In this document: positions 27,834-36,515 of the stretch, in pieces
Numbering within the stretch: position 1 is the stretch's first letter
Layout of the letters: every line of letters begins with the position of its first letter
Source: an endosymbiont of unidentified scaly snail isolate Monju
GTDB lineage: Bacteria; Pseudomonadota; Gammaproteobacteria; Chromatiales; Chromatiaceae
Length of the DNA: 64,000 nt
Assembly (NCBI RefSeq): GCF_000801295.1
Contig: NZ_AP012978.1
Span: 2,215,001 to 2,279,000, forward strand
Direction: 5' to 3'
The notes under the pieces: generated by a model
The model's input: only the letters and a program-made list of their open reading frames with translations
What the model was told of the DNA's origin: nothing
Database searches by the model: none
Position numbers and translations under genes: made by a program

Positions 27834-29840
27834 ATGCACAACCTCAACCCGCGCCAGCGCGAGGCGGTGCGCTACCTCGATGGTCCCTGCCTGGTGCTCG
27901 CCGGTGCCGGCTCGGGAAAGACCCGGGTCATCACCGCCAAGATAGCCCACCTGGTCGAGCACGCCGGGATAGCGCCGCGTCACCTGTTTGCCGTGACCTT
28001 CACCAACAAGGCTGCGCGCGAGATGAAATCGCGTGTCGAGCAATTGATCGGCGGCCGCGACACGCGCGGACTCAATGTCTCGACCTTTCACACCTTCGGC
28101 CTCAACCTGCTGCGCCGCGAACTGGCAGCAGCCGGACTACGGCGCGGTTTCAGCATCCTCGACGAACAGGATGTCGAGCAACTGCTGCGCGAGCTGTCGA
28201 AACAGACCGAACTGGACCGCCAGCGACTGCAGATGGCGCGCCACCGCATCTCGGCCTGGAAGAACGAACTGATCTCGCCCGAGGCCGCCCTGTCGCGGGC
28301 AGAAGATGATCTCGACGCCTTCCACGCCGCGCTCTACGGCGCCTACCAGGAGGCGCTGAGAGCCTACAATGCGCTGGACTTCGACGATCTCATCCTGCGC
28401 CCGGTACAACTGCTGGAACAGGACGCCGAACTGCGCGAGCGCTGGCAGAACCGCGTCCGTCATCTGCTGGTCGATGAGTACCAGGACACCAACGGCGCCC
28501 AATATCGCCTGGTGCAGTTGCTGGTCGGGGTACGGGCGGCCTTCACCGTGGTGGGGGATGACGACCAGTCGATCTATGCCTGGCGGGGTGCCCGCCCCGA
28601 GAACCTGGCGCGCCTCAAGGCCGACTATCCGCAACTGGCGGTCATCAAGCTGGAGCAGAACTACCGCTCCACCGGGCGTATCCTGCGCGCCGCCAACACC
28701 CTGATCGCCAACAACCCCCACGTATTCGAAAAACGCTTGTGGAGCGAACTGGGCCCGGGCGAACCGATCCGCGTGATCCACTGCCGTGACGAGGAAGCCG
28801 AGGCCGACCGGGTCGCCAGCGAGATCGTCCAGCACCGCTTCCGTCACGGCAGCCGGTACGGCGACTTTGCCATCCTGTATCGCGGCAACCATCAGGCACG
28901 TGCCTTCGAGAAGGCCCTGCGCACGCACAACATCCCCTATTTCCTCAGCGGCGGCACCGCCTTCTTCTCGCGCACCGAGATCAAGGACCTGATGGCCTAC
29001 CTGCGCCTGCTCGCCAACCCCGACGACGACACCGCCCTGCTGCGCATCATCAACACGCCACGCCGCGAGATCGGCCACACCACCCTGCAGAAGCTCGCTG
29101 CCTGGGCTGCCGAGCGGAACGGCTCGCTGTTTGACGCCATCGACAGCCTGGGGCTGGAACAACAGCTCGCCGCCCGCCCCCTGGCGCGCCTGCGCGAGTT
29201 TCGCGAATGGCTCATCGGCCTGCAACGCCTGGCGGAGCACACACCACCGGCGAACGTGCTCGAACAACTGCTCGACGACCTGGAATATCGAGACTGGCTG
29301 AGCCAGCAGAGCAGCAGTGAACGGGTCGCAGAGCGGCGCTGGGAGAACGTGCGCGATCTGGTCGAATGGCTGCAACGCCTGCAGGCCGACGAACACAAGG
29401 GCGAGACCCTGCCCGAACTGGTCGCCCACCTGTCGCTGATGGACATCCTCGAGCGCCAGGACGAGGACGAGGCGGGTGACCGCGTGGCGCTGATGACCCT
29501 GCACGCGGCCAAGGGCCTGGAGTTCCCGGTGGTGTTCCTGGTCGGCATGGAAGAAGGCCTGCTGCCTCACCAGAGCAGCATCGAGGATGACGATATCGAA
29601 GAAGAACGCCGCCTCGCCTATGTGGGCATCACCCGCGCTCGCCGTGAGCTTATCATCACCACCGCCGAATACCGCCGCCGCGCGGGCGAGCGGGTACGCT
29701 GCGAACCCAGCCGCTTTCTCCAGGAACTTCCCGCCGACGACCTGCAACAGGAAGGACGCGGGATCAAGATCAGCGAAGAAGAACGCCACGCCCGCGGGCT
29801 GGCCAGCCTCGCCAACCTCAAGGCCATGCTCGAGGGCTGA
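27834..29840 (+). CDS. rep: ATP-dependent DNA helicase Rep
   Basis: UvrD/Rep superfamily 1 helicase that clears proteins ahead of replication forks (668 aa; E. coli Rep 673). Motifs: Q-motif LNPRQREAV, Walker A AGAGSGKTRV, DEYQDTN, GDDDQSIYAWRGA, LEQNYRST, LMTLHAAKGLEFPVVF and YVGITRARREL. Length and the lack of a long UvrD-like tail favour Rep. The ATG at 27834 has only a weak AGG upstream. Confidence 0.94.
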   Translation: MHNLNPRQREAVRYLDGPCLVLAGAGSGKTRVITAKIAHLVEHAGIAPRHLFAVTFTNKAAREMKSRVEQLIGGRDTRGLNVSTFHTFGLNLLRRELAAAGLRRGFSILDEQDVEQLLRELSKQTELDRQRLQMARHRISAWKNELISPEAALSRAEDDLDAFHAALYGAYQEALRAYNALDFDDLILRPVQLLEQDAELRERWQNRVRHLLVDEYQDTNGAQYRLVQLLVGVRAAFTVVGDDDQSIYAWRGARPENLARLKADYPQLAVIKLEQNYRSTGRILRAANTLIANNPHVFEKRLWSELGPGEPIRVIHCRDEEAEADRVASEIVQHRFRHGSRYGDFAILYRGNHQARAFEKALRTHNIPYFLSGGTAFFSRTEIKDLMAYLRLLANPDDDTALLRIINTPRREIGHTTLQKLAAWAAERNGSLFDAIDSLGLEQQLAARPLARLREFREWLIGLQRLAEHTPPANVLEQLLDDLEYRDWLSQQSSSERVAERRWENVRDLVEWLQRLQADEHKGETLPELVAHLSLMDILERQDEDEAGDRVALMTLHAAKGLEFPVVFLVGMEEGLLPHQSSIEDDDIEEERRLAYVGITRARRELIITTAEYRRRAGERVRCEPSRFLQELPADDLQQEGRGIKISEEERHARGLASLANLKAMLEG

Positions 29841-29845
29841 ACGCC

Positions 29846-29922
29846 ATTCGCGGCGAGGACGCCGCTCCTACCGCAGGTGGCCTGCCCTCGGGCCGAACCG
29901 TTCGCGGCGGGGACGCCGCTCC
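29846..29922. repeat. REP-like repeats, inverted orientation (B'-A'-B')
   Basis: TTCGCGGCGAGGACGCCGCTCCTAC at 29846-29870, GGTGGCC..CGGGCCGAACC at 29877-29899 and TTCGCGGCGGGGACGCCGCTCC at 29901-29922 are reverse complements of the units in the gmk/rpoZ spacer. They lie between rep and the sulfur-globule-like gene. Confidence 0.8.
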
Positions 29923-30011
29923 AGCACCAAGAGACCCGTCGCCAAGCCGCATATCCGTGGCCGCAACCCGGCCCCTTGCTCTCCTCCTGGAAATTTTCTT
30001 GAAAAAGCATA

Positions 30012-30039
30012 TTGACATTTAAGAAAATGCTTATATACT
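30012..30039 (+). promoter_or_regulatory. Near-consensus sigma-70 promoter of the sulfur-globule-like gene
   Basis: A perfect -35 TTGACA (30012-30017), a 16-bp spacer and TATACT (30034-30039). Transcription would start near 30046, giving a ~63-nt leader with AGGAG 9 nt before the ATG. It is the strongest promoter I see in the window and lies in an AT-rich patch. Confidence 0.8.
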
Positions 30040-30108
30040 GTTTCACATCGACAGCAGCACCGTCGAATCAGAACCCCGCTAAATCGATACGTTCAGGAGA
30101 ACAACACC

Positions 30109-30438
30109 ATGAAAAAGATCATCGCTATCGCTGCCATCATCGCTTCCGCCCAAGCTGCTGCCTTCTGGGATTCCAACAACGGTTCCACCAACGGTGCCTA
30201 CAACGGTAACGGCGACTTCGTCGGCAACGGCAACGCCGAAGGCGAAGCCACCTTCTCCATGACCTTCAAGGGCCGTGGCAAGACCGCCGGCGACTTCAAG
30301 GGCAACGGCGACACCAACGGCAACTGGGCCGGCTACGGCTACGACCAGCCCTACTACGCCCCCTACGGCTACGGTGCTCCGGCTGCCCCGGTGGCTCCCG
30401 CCGCCCCCGCTGCTCCGGCCGCTCCCGCTGCCAAGTAA
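30109..30438 (+). CDS. Small secreted Gly/Asn-rich protein, sulfur globule protein-like
   Basis: A 109-aa protein with a signal peptide (MKKIIAIAAIIASAQAAA), then FWDSNNGSTNGAYNGNGDF, GNGD/GNGN repeats, a SMTFKGRGK core, an aromatic GYGYDQPYYAPYGYG segment and an AAP repeat tail. Composition and order match the envelope proteins (Sgp type) that coat periplasmic sulfur globules in purple and other sulfur-oxidising gammaproteobacteria. That family link is from memory and not verified by a search. Near-consensus promoter, good ribosome-binding site and strong terminator predict abundant expression. Other Gly-rich secreted proteins are possible alternatives. Confidence 0.7.
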   Translation: MKKIIAIAAIIASAQAAAFWDSNNGSTNGAYNGNGDFVGNGNAEGEATFSMTFKGRGKTAGDFKGNGDTNGNWAGYGYDQPYYAPYGYGAPAAPVAPAAPAAPAAPAAK

Positions 30439-30463
30439 TTCGGCTTCGGCCTGAGTTCGCAGC

Positions 30464-30495
30464 AAAAGGCCCCGTGCTCCGGCACGGGGCCTTTT
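30464..30495. terminator. Strong bidirectional terminator
   Basis: AAAAGGCCCCGTGC pairs perfectly with GCACGGGGCCTTTT (14 bp) around TCCG, with T and A runs on either side. It serves the rightward sulfur-globule-like gene and the leftward membrane gene ending at 30506. Confidence 0.93.
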
Positions 30496-30505
30496 TCGTG
30501 TGCAT

Positions 30506-30914
30506 TCAGCGAACCGAGTCGCCGATGGCGAAGTCACGCCGCGCCGCCACGATGGAAACCGTAAAGCCAGCGATCACATCCAGCAGCGACATCAGCGCCA
30601 GGGCAAAGAAGGTCGAGGTGCCACAACCGGCCACCATCAGGAACTCGACCAGGAAGACAATGAACACCAGCATCGACAGGGTATGGTCCAGCACCGAGGC
30701 CATCCCCGTGCCGGTGGACTTGAAGATCTCGAAATACAGCACCAGCACCCCACCGACCACGAAGGCATCATGGGCACTGAACACCCACTGCGCGCCGGAC
30801 ATGAGGTGGACGGCAAACAACTTGCCTGCCAGCGCAGTGTGTACGTCGCCGGTCAGCATCACCAGGTTGTAGATGGCCAGGGGAACGACAAACAGGGGGG
30901 ATGGCGCGCAGCAT
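30506..30914 (-). pseudogene. Four-helix membrane protein gene interrupted at a C6 tract
   Basis: The start ATG at 30914, with GGAGA 7 nt upstream, reads MLRAIP and then leaves frame at the C6 run (30895-30900). Removing one C joins it to LFVVPLAIYNLVML and a ~135-aa protein with four hydrophobic helices ending RRDFAIGDSVR. The longer frame without the shift has no credible start. So either a one-base expansion has silenced the gene, the tract is phase-variable, or the base is a sequencing error. I do not recognise the family. It faces the sulfur-globule-like gene across a shared terminator. Confidence 0.65.
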
Positions 30915-31104
30915 CGGGAAATCTCCGGGAACAGTACGAGGTGTGGCGCATTATCCCCCGGATTCGATGGCACTGCATCCGGGCCTTGCGGCCGGCAGAC
31001 CCCGTGGCACACCGAAGCCACGTGAGTCGAAACCTTGCTCCCCTCGTGATCGACTTCCCGTTCGCAATCTGGCGGGCTTCAGGGTATTCGCCCATCCAAA
31101 AGCA

Positions 31105-31137
31105 ACGGGCCTTCCCGCCGATGGCAGAAAGGCCCGT
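31105..31137 (-). terminator. Probable terminator of the cytochrome c gene
   Basis: ACGGGCCTT and AAGGCCCGT form a perfect 9-bp stem with a 15-nt loop, followed on the minus strand by TGCTTTTGG. A second GC hairpin (GCGCCGG/CCGGCGC) lies nearer the stop codon without a T run. Confidence 0.45.
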
Positions 31138-31174
31138 CTCGCAGGGCGCCGGCAAACCCGGCGCGGGATCCGGC

Positions 31175-31492
31175 TTACTTCAGGCTCAGGATCCACTCGA
31201 CCAGTTTCCTGGCCTCTTCGTCGGTCACGTTGTTGGGCGGCATGGGGATCTGACCCCAGACACCGGCGCCACCCGTCTTGACCTTGGCAACCAGCTTGTC
31301 CACCGCACCGGCGTCACCGGCGTACTTGGCGGCAACGTCCTTGTAGGCAGGACCGACGACCTTGTTGTCCACCTGGTGACAACCCAGACAGTTCTTGGCC
31401 TGGGCCAGGGCACTGGCGTCCTCGGCGGCCATGACCGGCGCGGTCAGGACGGAGGCCAGCAGGGCGGAAAGCAGCAGTACCTGTTTCTTCAT
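31175..31492 (-). CDS. Small c-type cytochrome (c551/c552-like)
   Basis: Periplasmic electron carrier of 105 aa with signal peptide MKKQVLLLSALLASVLTAPVMA. The haem-binding motif is CLGCH, Lys/Asp/Val-Gly-Pro-Ala-Y follows (VVGPAYKDVAAKYAG), and the distal Met ligand is in IPMPPN. The size matches class I cytochromes c-551/c-552 or c8, which shuttle electrons to terminal reductases or from sulfur oxidation. Its redox partners are not encoded here. The upstream 238 nt to gph contain no recognisable gene. Confidence 0.93.
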   Translation of the reverse strand: MKKQVLLLSALLASVLTAPVMAAEDASALAQAKNCLGCHQVDNKVVGPAYKDVAAKYAGDAGAVDKLVAKVKTGGAGVWGQIPMPPNNVTDEEARKLVEWILSLK

Positions 31493-31730
31493 CTGGATTA
31501 CTCCCTATTCAGTTGATGGGTCTCGTGCAGATCTCGATCGGCGACGGCACCGGTTGCAGGGCGATCGACCAGACCGCGACATAAGCTGTATCAGCATATC
31601 ATGAATCAGCGACCATCCAGATCTGCTCCACGCACCCCAGTTGATCCAGCGCAAATGGCCAGAGCAGCCGCTATCGCGACCCGGCCCCATGTCACCACAG
31701 TAGACGGATGGGGTTCCACGGAAGCAGGCG

Positions 31731-32399
31731 TTACAGGAAGTCGCGCAGTTCCGCCATGGAGTCGATCACCCGGTCCGGGCCGTAGTTGCGAATGTCCTCG
31801 CCGTGGTTGTAGCCATAGCTCATGCATACGATCTGGAAACCGGCCGCGCGCGCGGCCTTCACGTCGCTGACCGAGTCGCCGATCATCAGCGACTGCTCCG
31901 GTGCCACGCCGAAGTGCTGCGCCGCATGCAGCAGAGGGCCGGGGTCGGGCTTCTTCACCGGCAGGGTATCGCCGGAGACGACAATACCGAAGTCATCGTA
32001 CACCCCCAGATCCTTGAGCAGGGGGATGGTGAACTGCGCCGCCTTGTTGGTCACGCATCCCAGGCGGTACCCCTGCGCCTCGAGGTAATCCAGGCCCTCG
32101 CGCACGCCGGGGTAGAGGCAAGAGCGTTTTGAAGTGTTCTCGGCGTACAGGCCCAGGAAAATGGGATAGGCACGCGCGAATTCCTCGTCCGAGGGCTCAC
32201 CATCCAGGCTGCCGGTCAGTGCCCGACGCACCAGGCGTTCGACCCCGTTGCCCACCCAGTCACGCACCCGGACCTCGCCCCAGGGCTCGCGACCGATGGC
32301 CTTCATCATCTCGTCCACGCAGAAGGCCAGGTCGGGTACCGAATCGACCAGGGTGCCATCCACGTCGATCAGGATCATTTCAGGCTTGCGAATGCTCAT
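31731..32399 (-). CDS. gph: Phosphoglycolate phosphatase
   Basis: HAD-superfamily hydrolase (222 aa) dephosphorylating 2-phosphoglycolate. Motif I is LIDVDGTLVDSVPDL, motif II lies in GCVTNKA, motif III in PVKKPDPGPLL and motif IV in MIGDSVSDVKAARAAG. It sits 84 nt downstream of rpe, as in E. coli, but a hairpin with a T-rich flank lies between them. In an autotroph it would also salvage Rubisco oxygenase product; no Rubisco genes are in this window. Confidence 0.93.
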   Translation of the reverse strand: MSIRKPEMILIDVDGTLVDSVPDLAFCVDEMMKAIGREPWGEVRVRDWVGNGVERLVRRALTGSLDGEPSDEEFARAYPIFLGLYAENTSKRSCLYPGVREGLDYLEAQGYRLGCVTNKAAQFTIPLLKDLGVYDDFGIVVSGDTLPVKKPDPGPLLHAAQHFGVAPEQSLMIGDSVSDVKAARAAGFQIVCMSYGYNHGEDIRNYGPDRVIDSMAELRDFL

Positions 32400-32426
32400 G
32401 CAATGCCTCCGGAAAGAGAAGAAAAT

Positions 32427-32457
32427 ACCCTGACAGCGTCCGGGACCCTGTCAGGGT
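32427..32457 (-). terminator. Intrinsic terminator/attenuator between rpe and gph
   Basis: ACCCTGACAG pairs perfectly with CTGTCAGGGT (10 bp, 11-nt loop), followed on the minus strand by ATTTTCTTCTCTTTCC. This would limit read-through from rpe into gph. Confidence 0.65.
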
Positions 32458-32483
32458 GGGCGACACGTCAGCCGGGGCGGCGC

Positions 32484-33173
32484 TCAGCCAACCTTGGCCA
32501 GCTCGTCGCGCATCTCCTGGATGATGGTGTCGTACTTGTTGGGATCGGACTCGTTGCGCTTGCCGAAGATACCGGAGCCCGAGACGAAGGTGTCGGCGCC
32601 GGCCGCGGCGATCTCGGCGATGTTGTCCACCTTCACCCCGCCGTCGATCTCCAGGCGGATGTCCAGGCCCGCGTCGTCGATGATCTTGCGTACCCGCTTG
32701 AGCTTGTCCAGCGCCGAGGGGATGAAGCTCTGGCCACCGAAGCCGGGGTTGACCGACATCAGCAGGATCATGTCGAGGTTCTCCAGCTCGTAGTCCAGGT
32801 AGCTCAGCGGGGTGGCGGGGTTGAACACCAACCCGGCCTTGCAGCCGGCCGACTTGATCATCTGGATGGTGCGGTCGATGTGATCCGAGGCCTCGGGATG
32901 GAAGGTGATGTAGGTGGCACCGGCCTCGGCGAAGTCACCGACCAGGCGATCCACCGGGCTGACCATCAGGTGCACATCGATGGGAGCGGTGATGCCGTGC
33001 TTGCGCAGGGCCTCGCAGACCAGCGGGCCGATGGTCAGATTGGGCACATAGTGATTATCCATGACATCGAAATGGATGATGTCGGCACCCGACGCCAGCA
33101 CGTCGTCGCATTCCTGTCCCAGCTTGGCGAAATCCGCCGAGAGAATGGAGGGTGCGATCTGGAAATCTGCCAT
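32484..33173 (-). CDS. rpe: Ribulose-phosphate 3-epimerase
   Basis: Interconverts ribulose-5-P and xylulose-5-P in the pentose phosphate and Calvin cycles. The 229-aa TIM barrel has [52 protein letters not shown] and EIDGGV, with catalytic Asp residues conserved. ATG 33173 has AGGAG 7 nt upstream. It diverges from the DUF3530-like hydrolase gene. Confidence 0.96.
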   Translation of the reverse strand: MADFQIAPSILSADFAKLGQECDDVLASGADIIHFDVMDNHYVPNLTIGPLVCEALRKHGITAPIDVHLMVSPVDRLVGDFAEAGATYITFHPEASDHIDRTIQMIKSAGCKAGLVFNPATPLSYLDYELENLDMILLMSVNPGFGGQSFIPSALDKLKRVRKIIDDAGLDIRLEIDGGVKVDNIAEIAAAGADTFVSGSGIFGKRNESDPNKYDTIIQEMRDELAKVG

Positions 33174-33298
33174 GGTTCTGCTCCTGACCGGCCGGGCCGG
33201 TGATAAACTGAAGTATCTGGGGTCCGGCCGCCGGCCGGACGAAAATCCGGGCCGCCACTCTAACGCAAAAGGCCCATCCTGTGCAGTCGGGAGGGACC

Positions 33299-34069
33299 AT
33301 GCGCCGAACCATCTGCCTGTTGATGCTCTGCTGCCTGCTGCCCGCCGCCTGGGCAGGCGATGCGGCACGCGAGCGACGCATTGCCGAACAGATCCGCGAC
33401 GCCATCCTCGACGGCGAGGTGCTGACGCTCGAGGCGGCAGGTCAGCCTTTCCTGGCTATCCACCAGCGCACCGAGCGCAGCCCGGCGCGCGGCGCGGCGC
33501 TGATCCTGCACGGCCGCGGCGCCAACCCCGACTGGGTGGACGTGATCCATCCCCTGCGCACCATCCTGCCCGAACATGGCTGGGACACCTTGTCCATCCA
33601 GCTCCCGGTGGCCAGCGAGGGCGCCGGCGAAGCCGAATGGCAGGCCACCATTGGCGAAGCGGTACCGCGTATCACCGCCGCACTGGACTGGCTGAAACAG
33701 CAGGGCATGCAGAATGTGGTGCTGATCGCGCACAGCTTCGGCAACCTGGCTGCCGCCGAATACCTCGTCTCGCAACCGGCCGACACCCTCCAGGCCTGGG
33801 TGGCCATCGGCATGCCGGAGGCAACTGGACTCACCCCTCGCCTGGAGAAGATCACCCTGCCGGTACTCGAACTGTATGGCGAACGTGACCTGCCCGGCGT
33901 GCTGGCCGGGGTGCGCGCACGGCGCCTGGCCCTGCGTGGCAACAAGAACTGGGTCTGGCGCGAGAGCCCTGCTGCCGATCACTTCTTCGAGGGCATGGAC
34001 GAGTTGCTGGTGAGCACGGTACGTGCCTGGATCAACAAGGTGGCCAGCGGCACCGAAGTCCGCCGCTGA
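33299..34069 (+). CDS. DUF3530-like alpha/beta-hydrolase, exported
   Basis: A 256-aa protein with signal peptide ([19 protein letters not shown]). The hydrolase core shows HGRGANPDW (oxyanion region), [14 protein letters not shown] and a nucleophile elbow [10 protein letters not shown], followed by [22 protein letters not shown] (acid) and a late histidine (ADHFFEG). It fits the DUF3530 family of periplasmic hydrolases; the substrate is unknown. GGGAGG is ~5 nt before ATG 33299; a GTG at 33281 is a less likely start. It converges on the SPOR gene with a 6-nt gap. Confidence 0.85.
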   Translation: MRRTICLLMLCCLLPAAWAGDAARERRIAEQIRDAILDGEVLTLEAAGQPFLAIHQRTERSPARGAALILHGRGANPDWVDVIHPLRTILPEHGWDTLSIQLPVASEGAGEAEWQATIGEAVPRITAALDWLKQQGMQNVVLIAHSFGNLAAAEYLVSQPADTLQAWVAIGMPEATGLTPRLEKITLPVLELYGERDLPGVLAGVRARRLALRGNKNWVWRESPAADHFFEGMDELLVSTVRAWINKVASGTEVRR

Positions 34070-34075
34070 GCCGCT

Positions 34076-34639
34076 TCAGCGGATGATGCGCACCAGCAGG
34101 TCGCGATAGCCGTTGCGCTTGAGTCGGCGACGTGCGCGGTCGAGCGCCGAGCGCCCCAGGTAGGGTCCGGCCTGCACGCGATAACGCACTCGCCCGCCTT
34201 CCAGGCGCGCCTTGCTGACCCGGGTCTCGATACCCAGCAGTGCCAACTCGGCCTGCAGGCGATCGGCATCCTCGGGGCGCGCGAAGGATCCCACCTGCAC
34301 CAGGTACTGAGCCGTGGGATCGGCGGTCTTGCGTGCATCGAGCTGCTCCTCGGGGATCACCACCTCCTTGCGGCGCAGCTCGTCGTAGAACTGGTAGCGC
34401 GGCTTGTACTCGGGGATCTGCGGACGGGTGACCTCTTCCTTGCGTGGCGCAGTGCGCGGAGGATCGTCCGGTTTCCCGCCGATCCATTCGCGCGCCCGCT
34501 CCGGTGTCTCCAGCTTGAGCCAGACCAGCCCCATGATGAACAGACCCAACAGCAGCCCCGCCAGCGCCCACAGCCAACCGGGGACCCCACGGCGCGGCTT
34601 GCCGCGACGGCTCGACCTGGGCTTGTAGTCGCGCGGCAC
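34076..34639 (-). CDS. SPOR domain protein, FtsN-like
   Basis: A 187-aa bitopic membrane protein: basic N-terminus (PRDYKPRSSRRGKPRRG), one transmembrane helix (WLWALAGLLLGLFIMGLVWL, ~22-41), a linker with FYDELRRKEV, and a C-terminal SPOR domain (QYLVQVGSFARPEDADRLQAELALLG...VRYRVQAGPY). SPOR domains bind denuded septal glycan. The position directly after argS is where short FtsN homologues are found in gammaproteobacteria, so a divisome role is likely. It starts at the base after the argS stop codon. Confidence 0.88.
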   Translation of the reverse strand: MPRDYKPRSSRRGKPRRGVPGWLWALAGLLLGLFIMGLVWLKLETPERAREWIGGKPDDPPRTAPRKEEVTRPQIPEYKPRYQFYDELRRKEVVIPEEQLDARKTADPTAQYLVQVGSFARPEDADRLQAELALLGIETRVSKARLEGGRVRYRVQAGPYLGRSALDRARRRLKRNGYRDLLVRIIR

Positions 34640-36400
34640 TTACATCTTCTCCGGTGCACTCACCCCGATCAGCCCCAGGCCGTTCGCCAACACCTGCCGG
34701 GTGGCCCGGATCAGGCGCAGGCGCGCATCGCGCAGTGCCGCATCCTCGACCAGGAACTGGTGGGCGTTGTAATAGGTGTGCAGATCGTTGGCCAGCTCAC
34801 GCAGGTACTGGGTGAGCTGGTGCGGCTCCTCGTTGAGCGCCGCAGACTCGACCACCTCGGGATAGCGCGCCAGCGTCTTGAGCAGCGCCTCCTCGTGTGC
34901 CTCGGTGAGCCGCTCAAGGTGCGACATCCCCTCCCCGGGCGTGGTATCGATACCCTTCTCCTGCGCCTGGCGCAGTACCGAGCAGATGCGCGCATGCGCA
35001 TACTGCACGTAGTAGACCGGGTTGTCCGACGACTGCGAACGTGCCAGGTCGAGATCGAAATCCAGGTGCTGCTCGCACTTGCGCATGATGTAGAAGAAGC
35101 GCGCGGCATCGCGGCCCACGTCCTTGCGCAGCTCGCGCAGGGTAACGAACTCGCCCGAGCGGGTGGACATCTGCTTGCGCTCGCCGCCTTCGTAGAGGAT
35201 GGCGAACTGCACCAGCAGCACGTCCAGCCGTGAAGGATCCTGCTCCAGTGCCTGCAGGGCTGCCTTCACCCGCGGCACATAGCCGTGGTGATCGGCACCC
35301 CAGACATCGATCACGCGCTGGAAGCCGCGTTCGAATTTCTCGAGGTGATAGGCGATGTCGGAGGCAAAATAGGTCGTCTGGCCGTTCTCGCGCACCACCA
35401 CCCGGTCCTTTTCGTCACCGAAGTCGGTGGAACGGAACCACCAGGCCCCATCCTTCTCGTACAGGTGACCCGCCTCGCGCAGCCGGTCGATGCACTTGTT
35501 GACCGCACCAGACTCCACCAGCGAGCGCTCGGAATACCACTCGTCGTAGGTGACACCGAACTTTTCCAGGTCGTCGCGGATGTCGTCGAGAATGACGTTG
35601 AGCCCCAGCTCGAACACGAAGCGGTAGCGATTGTCGCCCAGCAGTTGCCGGGCACGCGCGATCAGCGCATCGATGTGCGCCTCCTTGTCGCCACCGGCGG
35701 GTTCGTCCGCAGGTACTCCCTCGAACACCTCGGCGGCGGCGTGCCGGTAGGCATCGCCATGCTCGCGATGCAGGGTAGCCGCGATGTCCCAGACGTAGTC
35801 ACCCTTGTAACCGTTGGACGGAAACACCAGCTCCTCGCCACACAGCTCGAGATAACGCAGCCACACCGAGGTGGCGAGGATGTCCATCTGCCGCCCGGCA
35901 TCGTTGACGTAATACTCGCGATGCACAGCGAAGCCCACCGCCTCGAGCAGGTCGGCCACTACCGAGCCATAGGCCGCGCCGCGCCCGTGGCCCACGTGCA
36001 GCGGCCCTGTCGGGTTGGCGGAGACGAACTCCACCTGCACCCGGCGCCCGCCACCGAGATCCGAACGCCCATAGGCCTCGCCGGCCTCGAGGATGCGCGG
36101 CACTACCGCCAGGTGCGCATCGCGCGCCAGGCGAAAATTGATGAAACCCGGCCCGGCAATGGCCACCTCGGCGATCAGCGACGATTCGGGCAGAGCCGCC
36201 ACGATACGCTCGGCCAGTTCGCGCGGCTTGACTCCCGCCGCCTTGCTGTTGATCAGCGCGGCATTGGTGGCGAAGTCTCCATGCTTCGGGTCACGCGTAC
36301 GCTCGATCACGGGATCGCGCAGCGCATCGGCAGGCAGCACGCCCTGCGCGGCCAGCGCCTGCAGGGCAGATCGGACCAGTTGGGCAATCTCGGCTTTCAT
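34640..36400 (-). CDS. argS: Arginyl-tRNA synthetase
   Basis: Class I aminoacyl-tRNA synthetase charging tRNA-Arg (586 aa, normal length). The N-terminal Add1 domain (GDFATNAAL), the HIGH motif as [31 protein letters not shown] and the KMSK-equivalent [12 protein letters not shown] are present, and the C-terminal anticodon-binding domain is complete. It lies between priA (115 nt upstream) and the SPOR gene, a common order. Confidence 0.97.
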   Translation of the reverse strand: MKAEIAQLVRSALQALAAQGVLPADALRDPVIERTRDPKHGDFATNAALINSKAAGVKPRELAERIVAALPESSLIAEVAIAGPGFINFRLARDAHLAVVPRILEAGEAYGRSDLGGGRRVQVEFVSANPTGPLHVGHGRGAAYGSVVADLLEAVGFAVHREYYVNDAGRQMDILATSVWLRYLELCGEELVFPSNGYKGDYVWDIAATLHREHGDAYRHAAAEVFEGVPADEPAGGDKEAHIDALIARARQLLGDNRYRFVFELGLNVILDDIRDDLEKFGVTYDEWYSERSLVESGAVNKCIDRLREAGHLYEKDGAWWFRSTDFGDEKDRVVVRENGQTTYFASDIAYHLEKFERGFQRVIDVWGADHHGYVPRVKAALQALEQDPSRLDVLLVQFAILYEGGERKQMSTRSGEFVTLRELRKDVGRDAARFFYIMRKCEQHLDFDLDLARSQSSDNPVYYVQYAHARICSVLRQAQEKGIDTTPGEGMSHLERLTEAHEEALLKTLARYPEVVESAALNEEPHQLTQYLRELANDLHTYYNAHQFLVEDAALRDARLRLIRATRQVLANGLGLIGVSAPEKM

Positions 36401-36515
36401 GGCGGTTTCCGCTGCTCGAAGGAAGCGCGGAAGGATAGCAGGAACCGGCCTTGCGGCTCAAAAAAGCCTCGAGGGACAGAGTGTTTCAGGACCCGCTCCC
36501 GGGCCGAAGGAAGGC

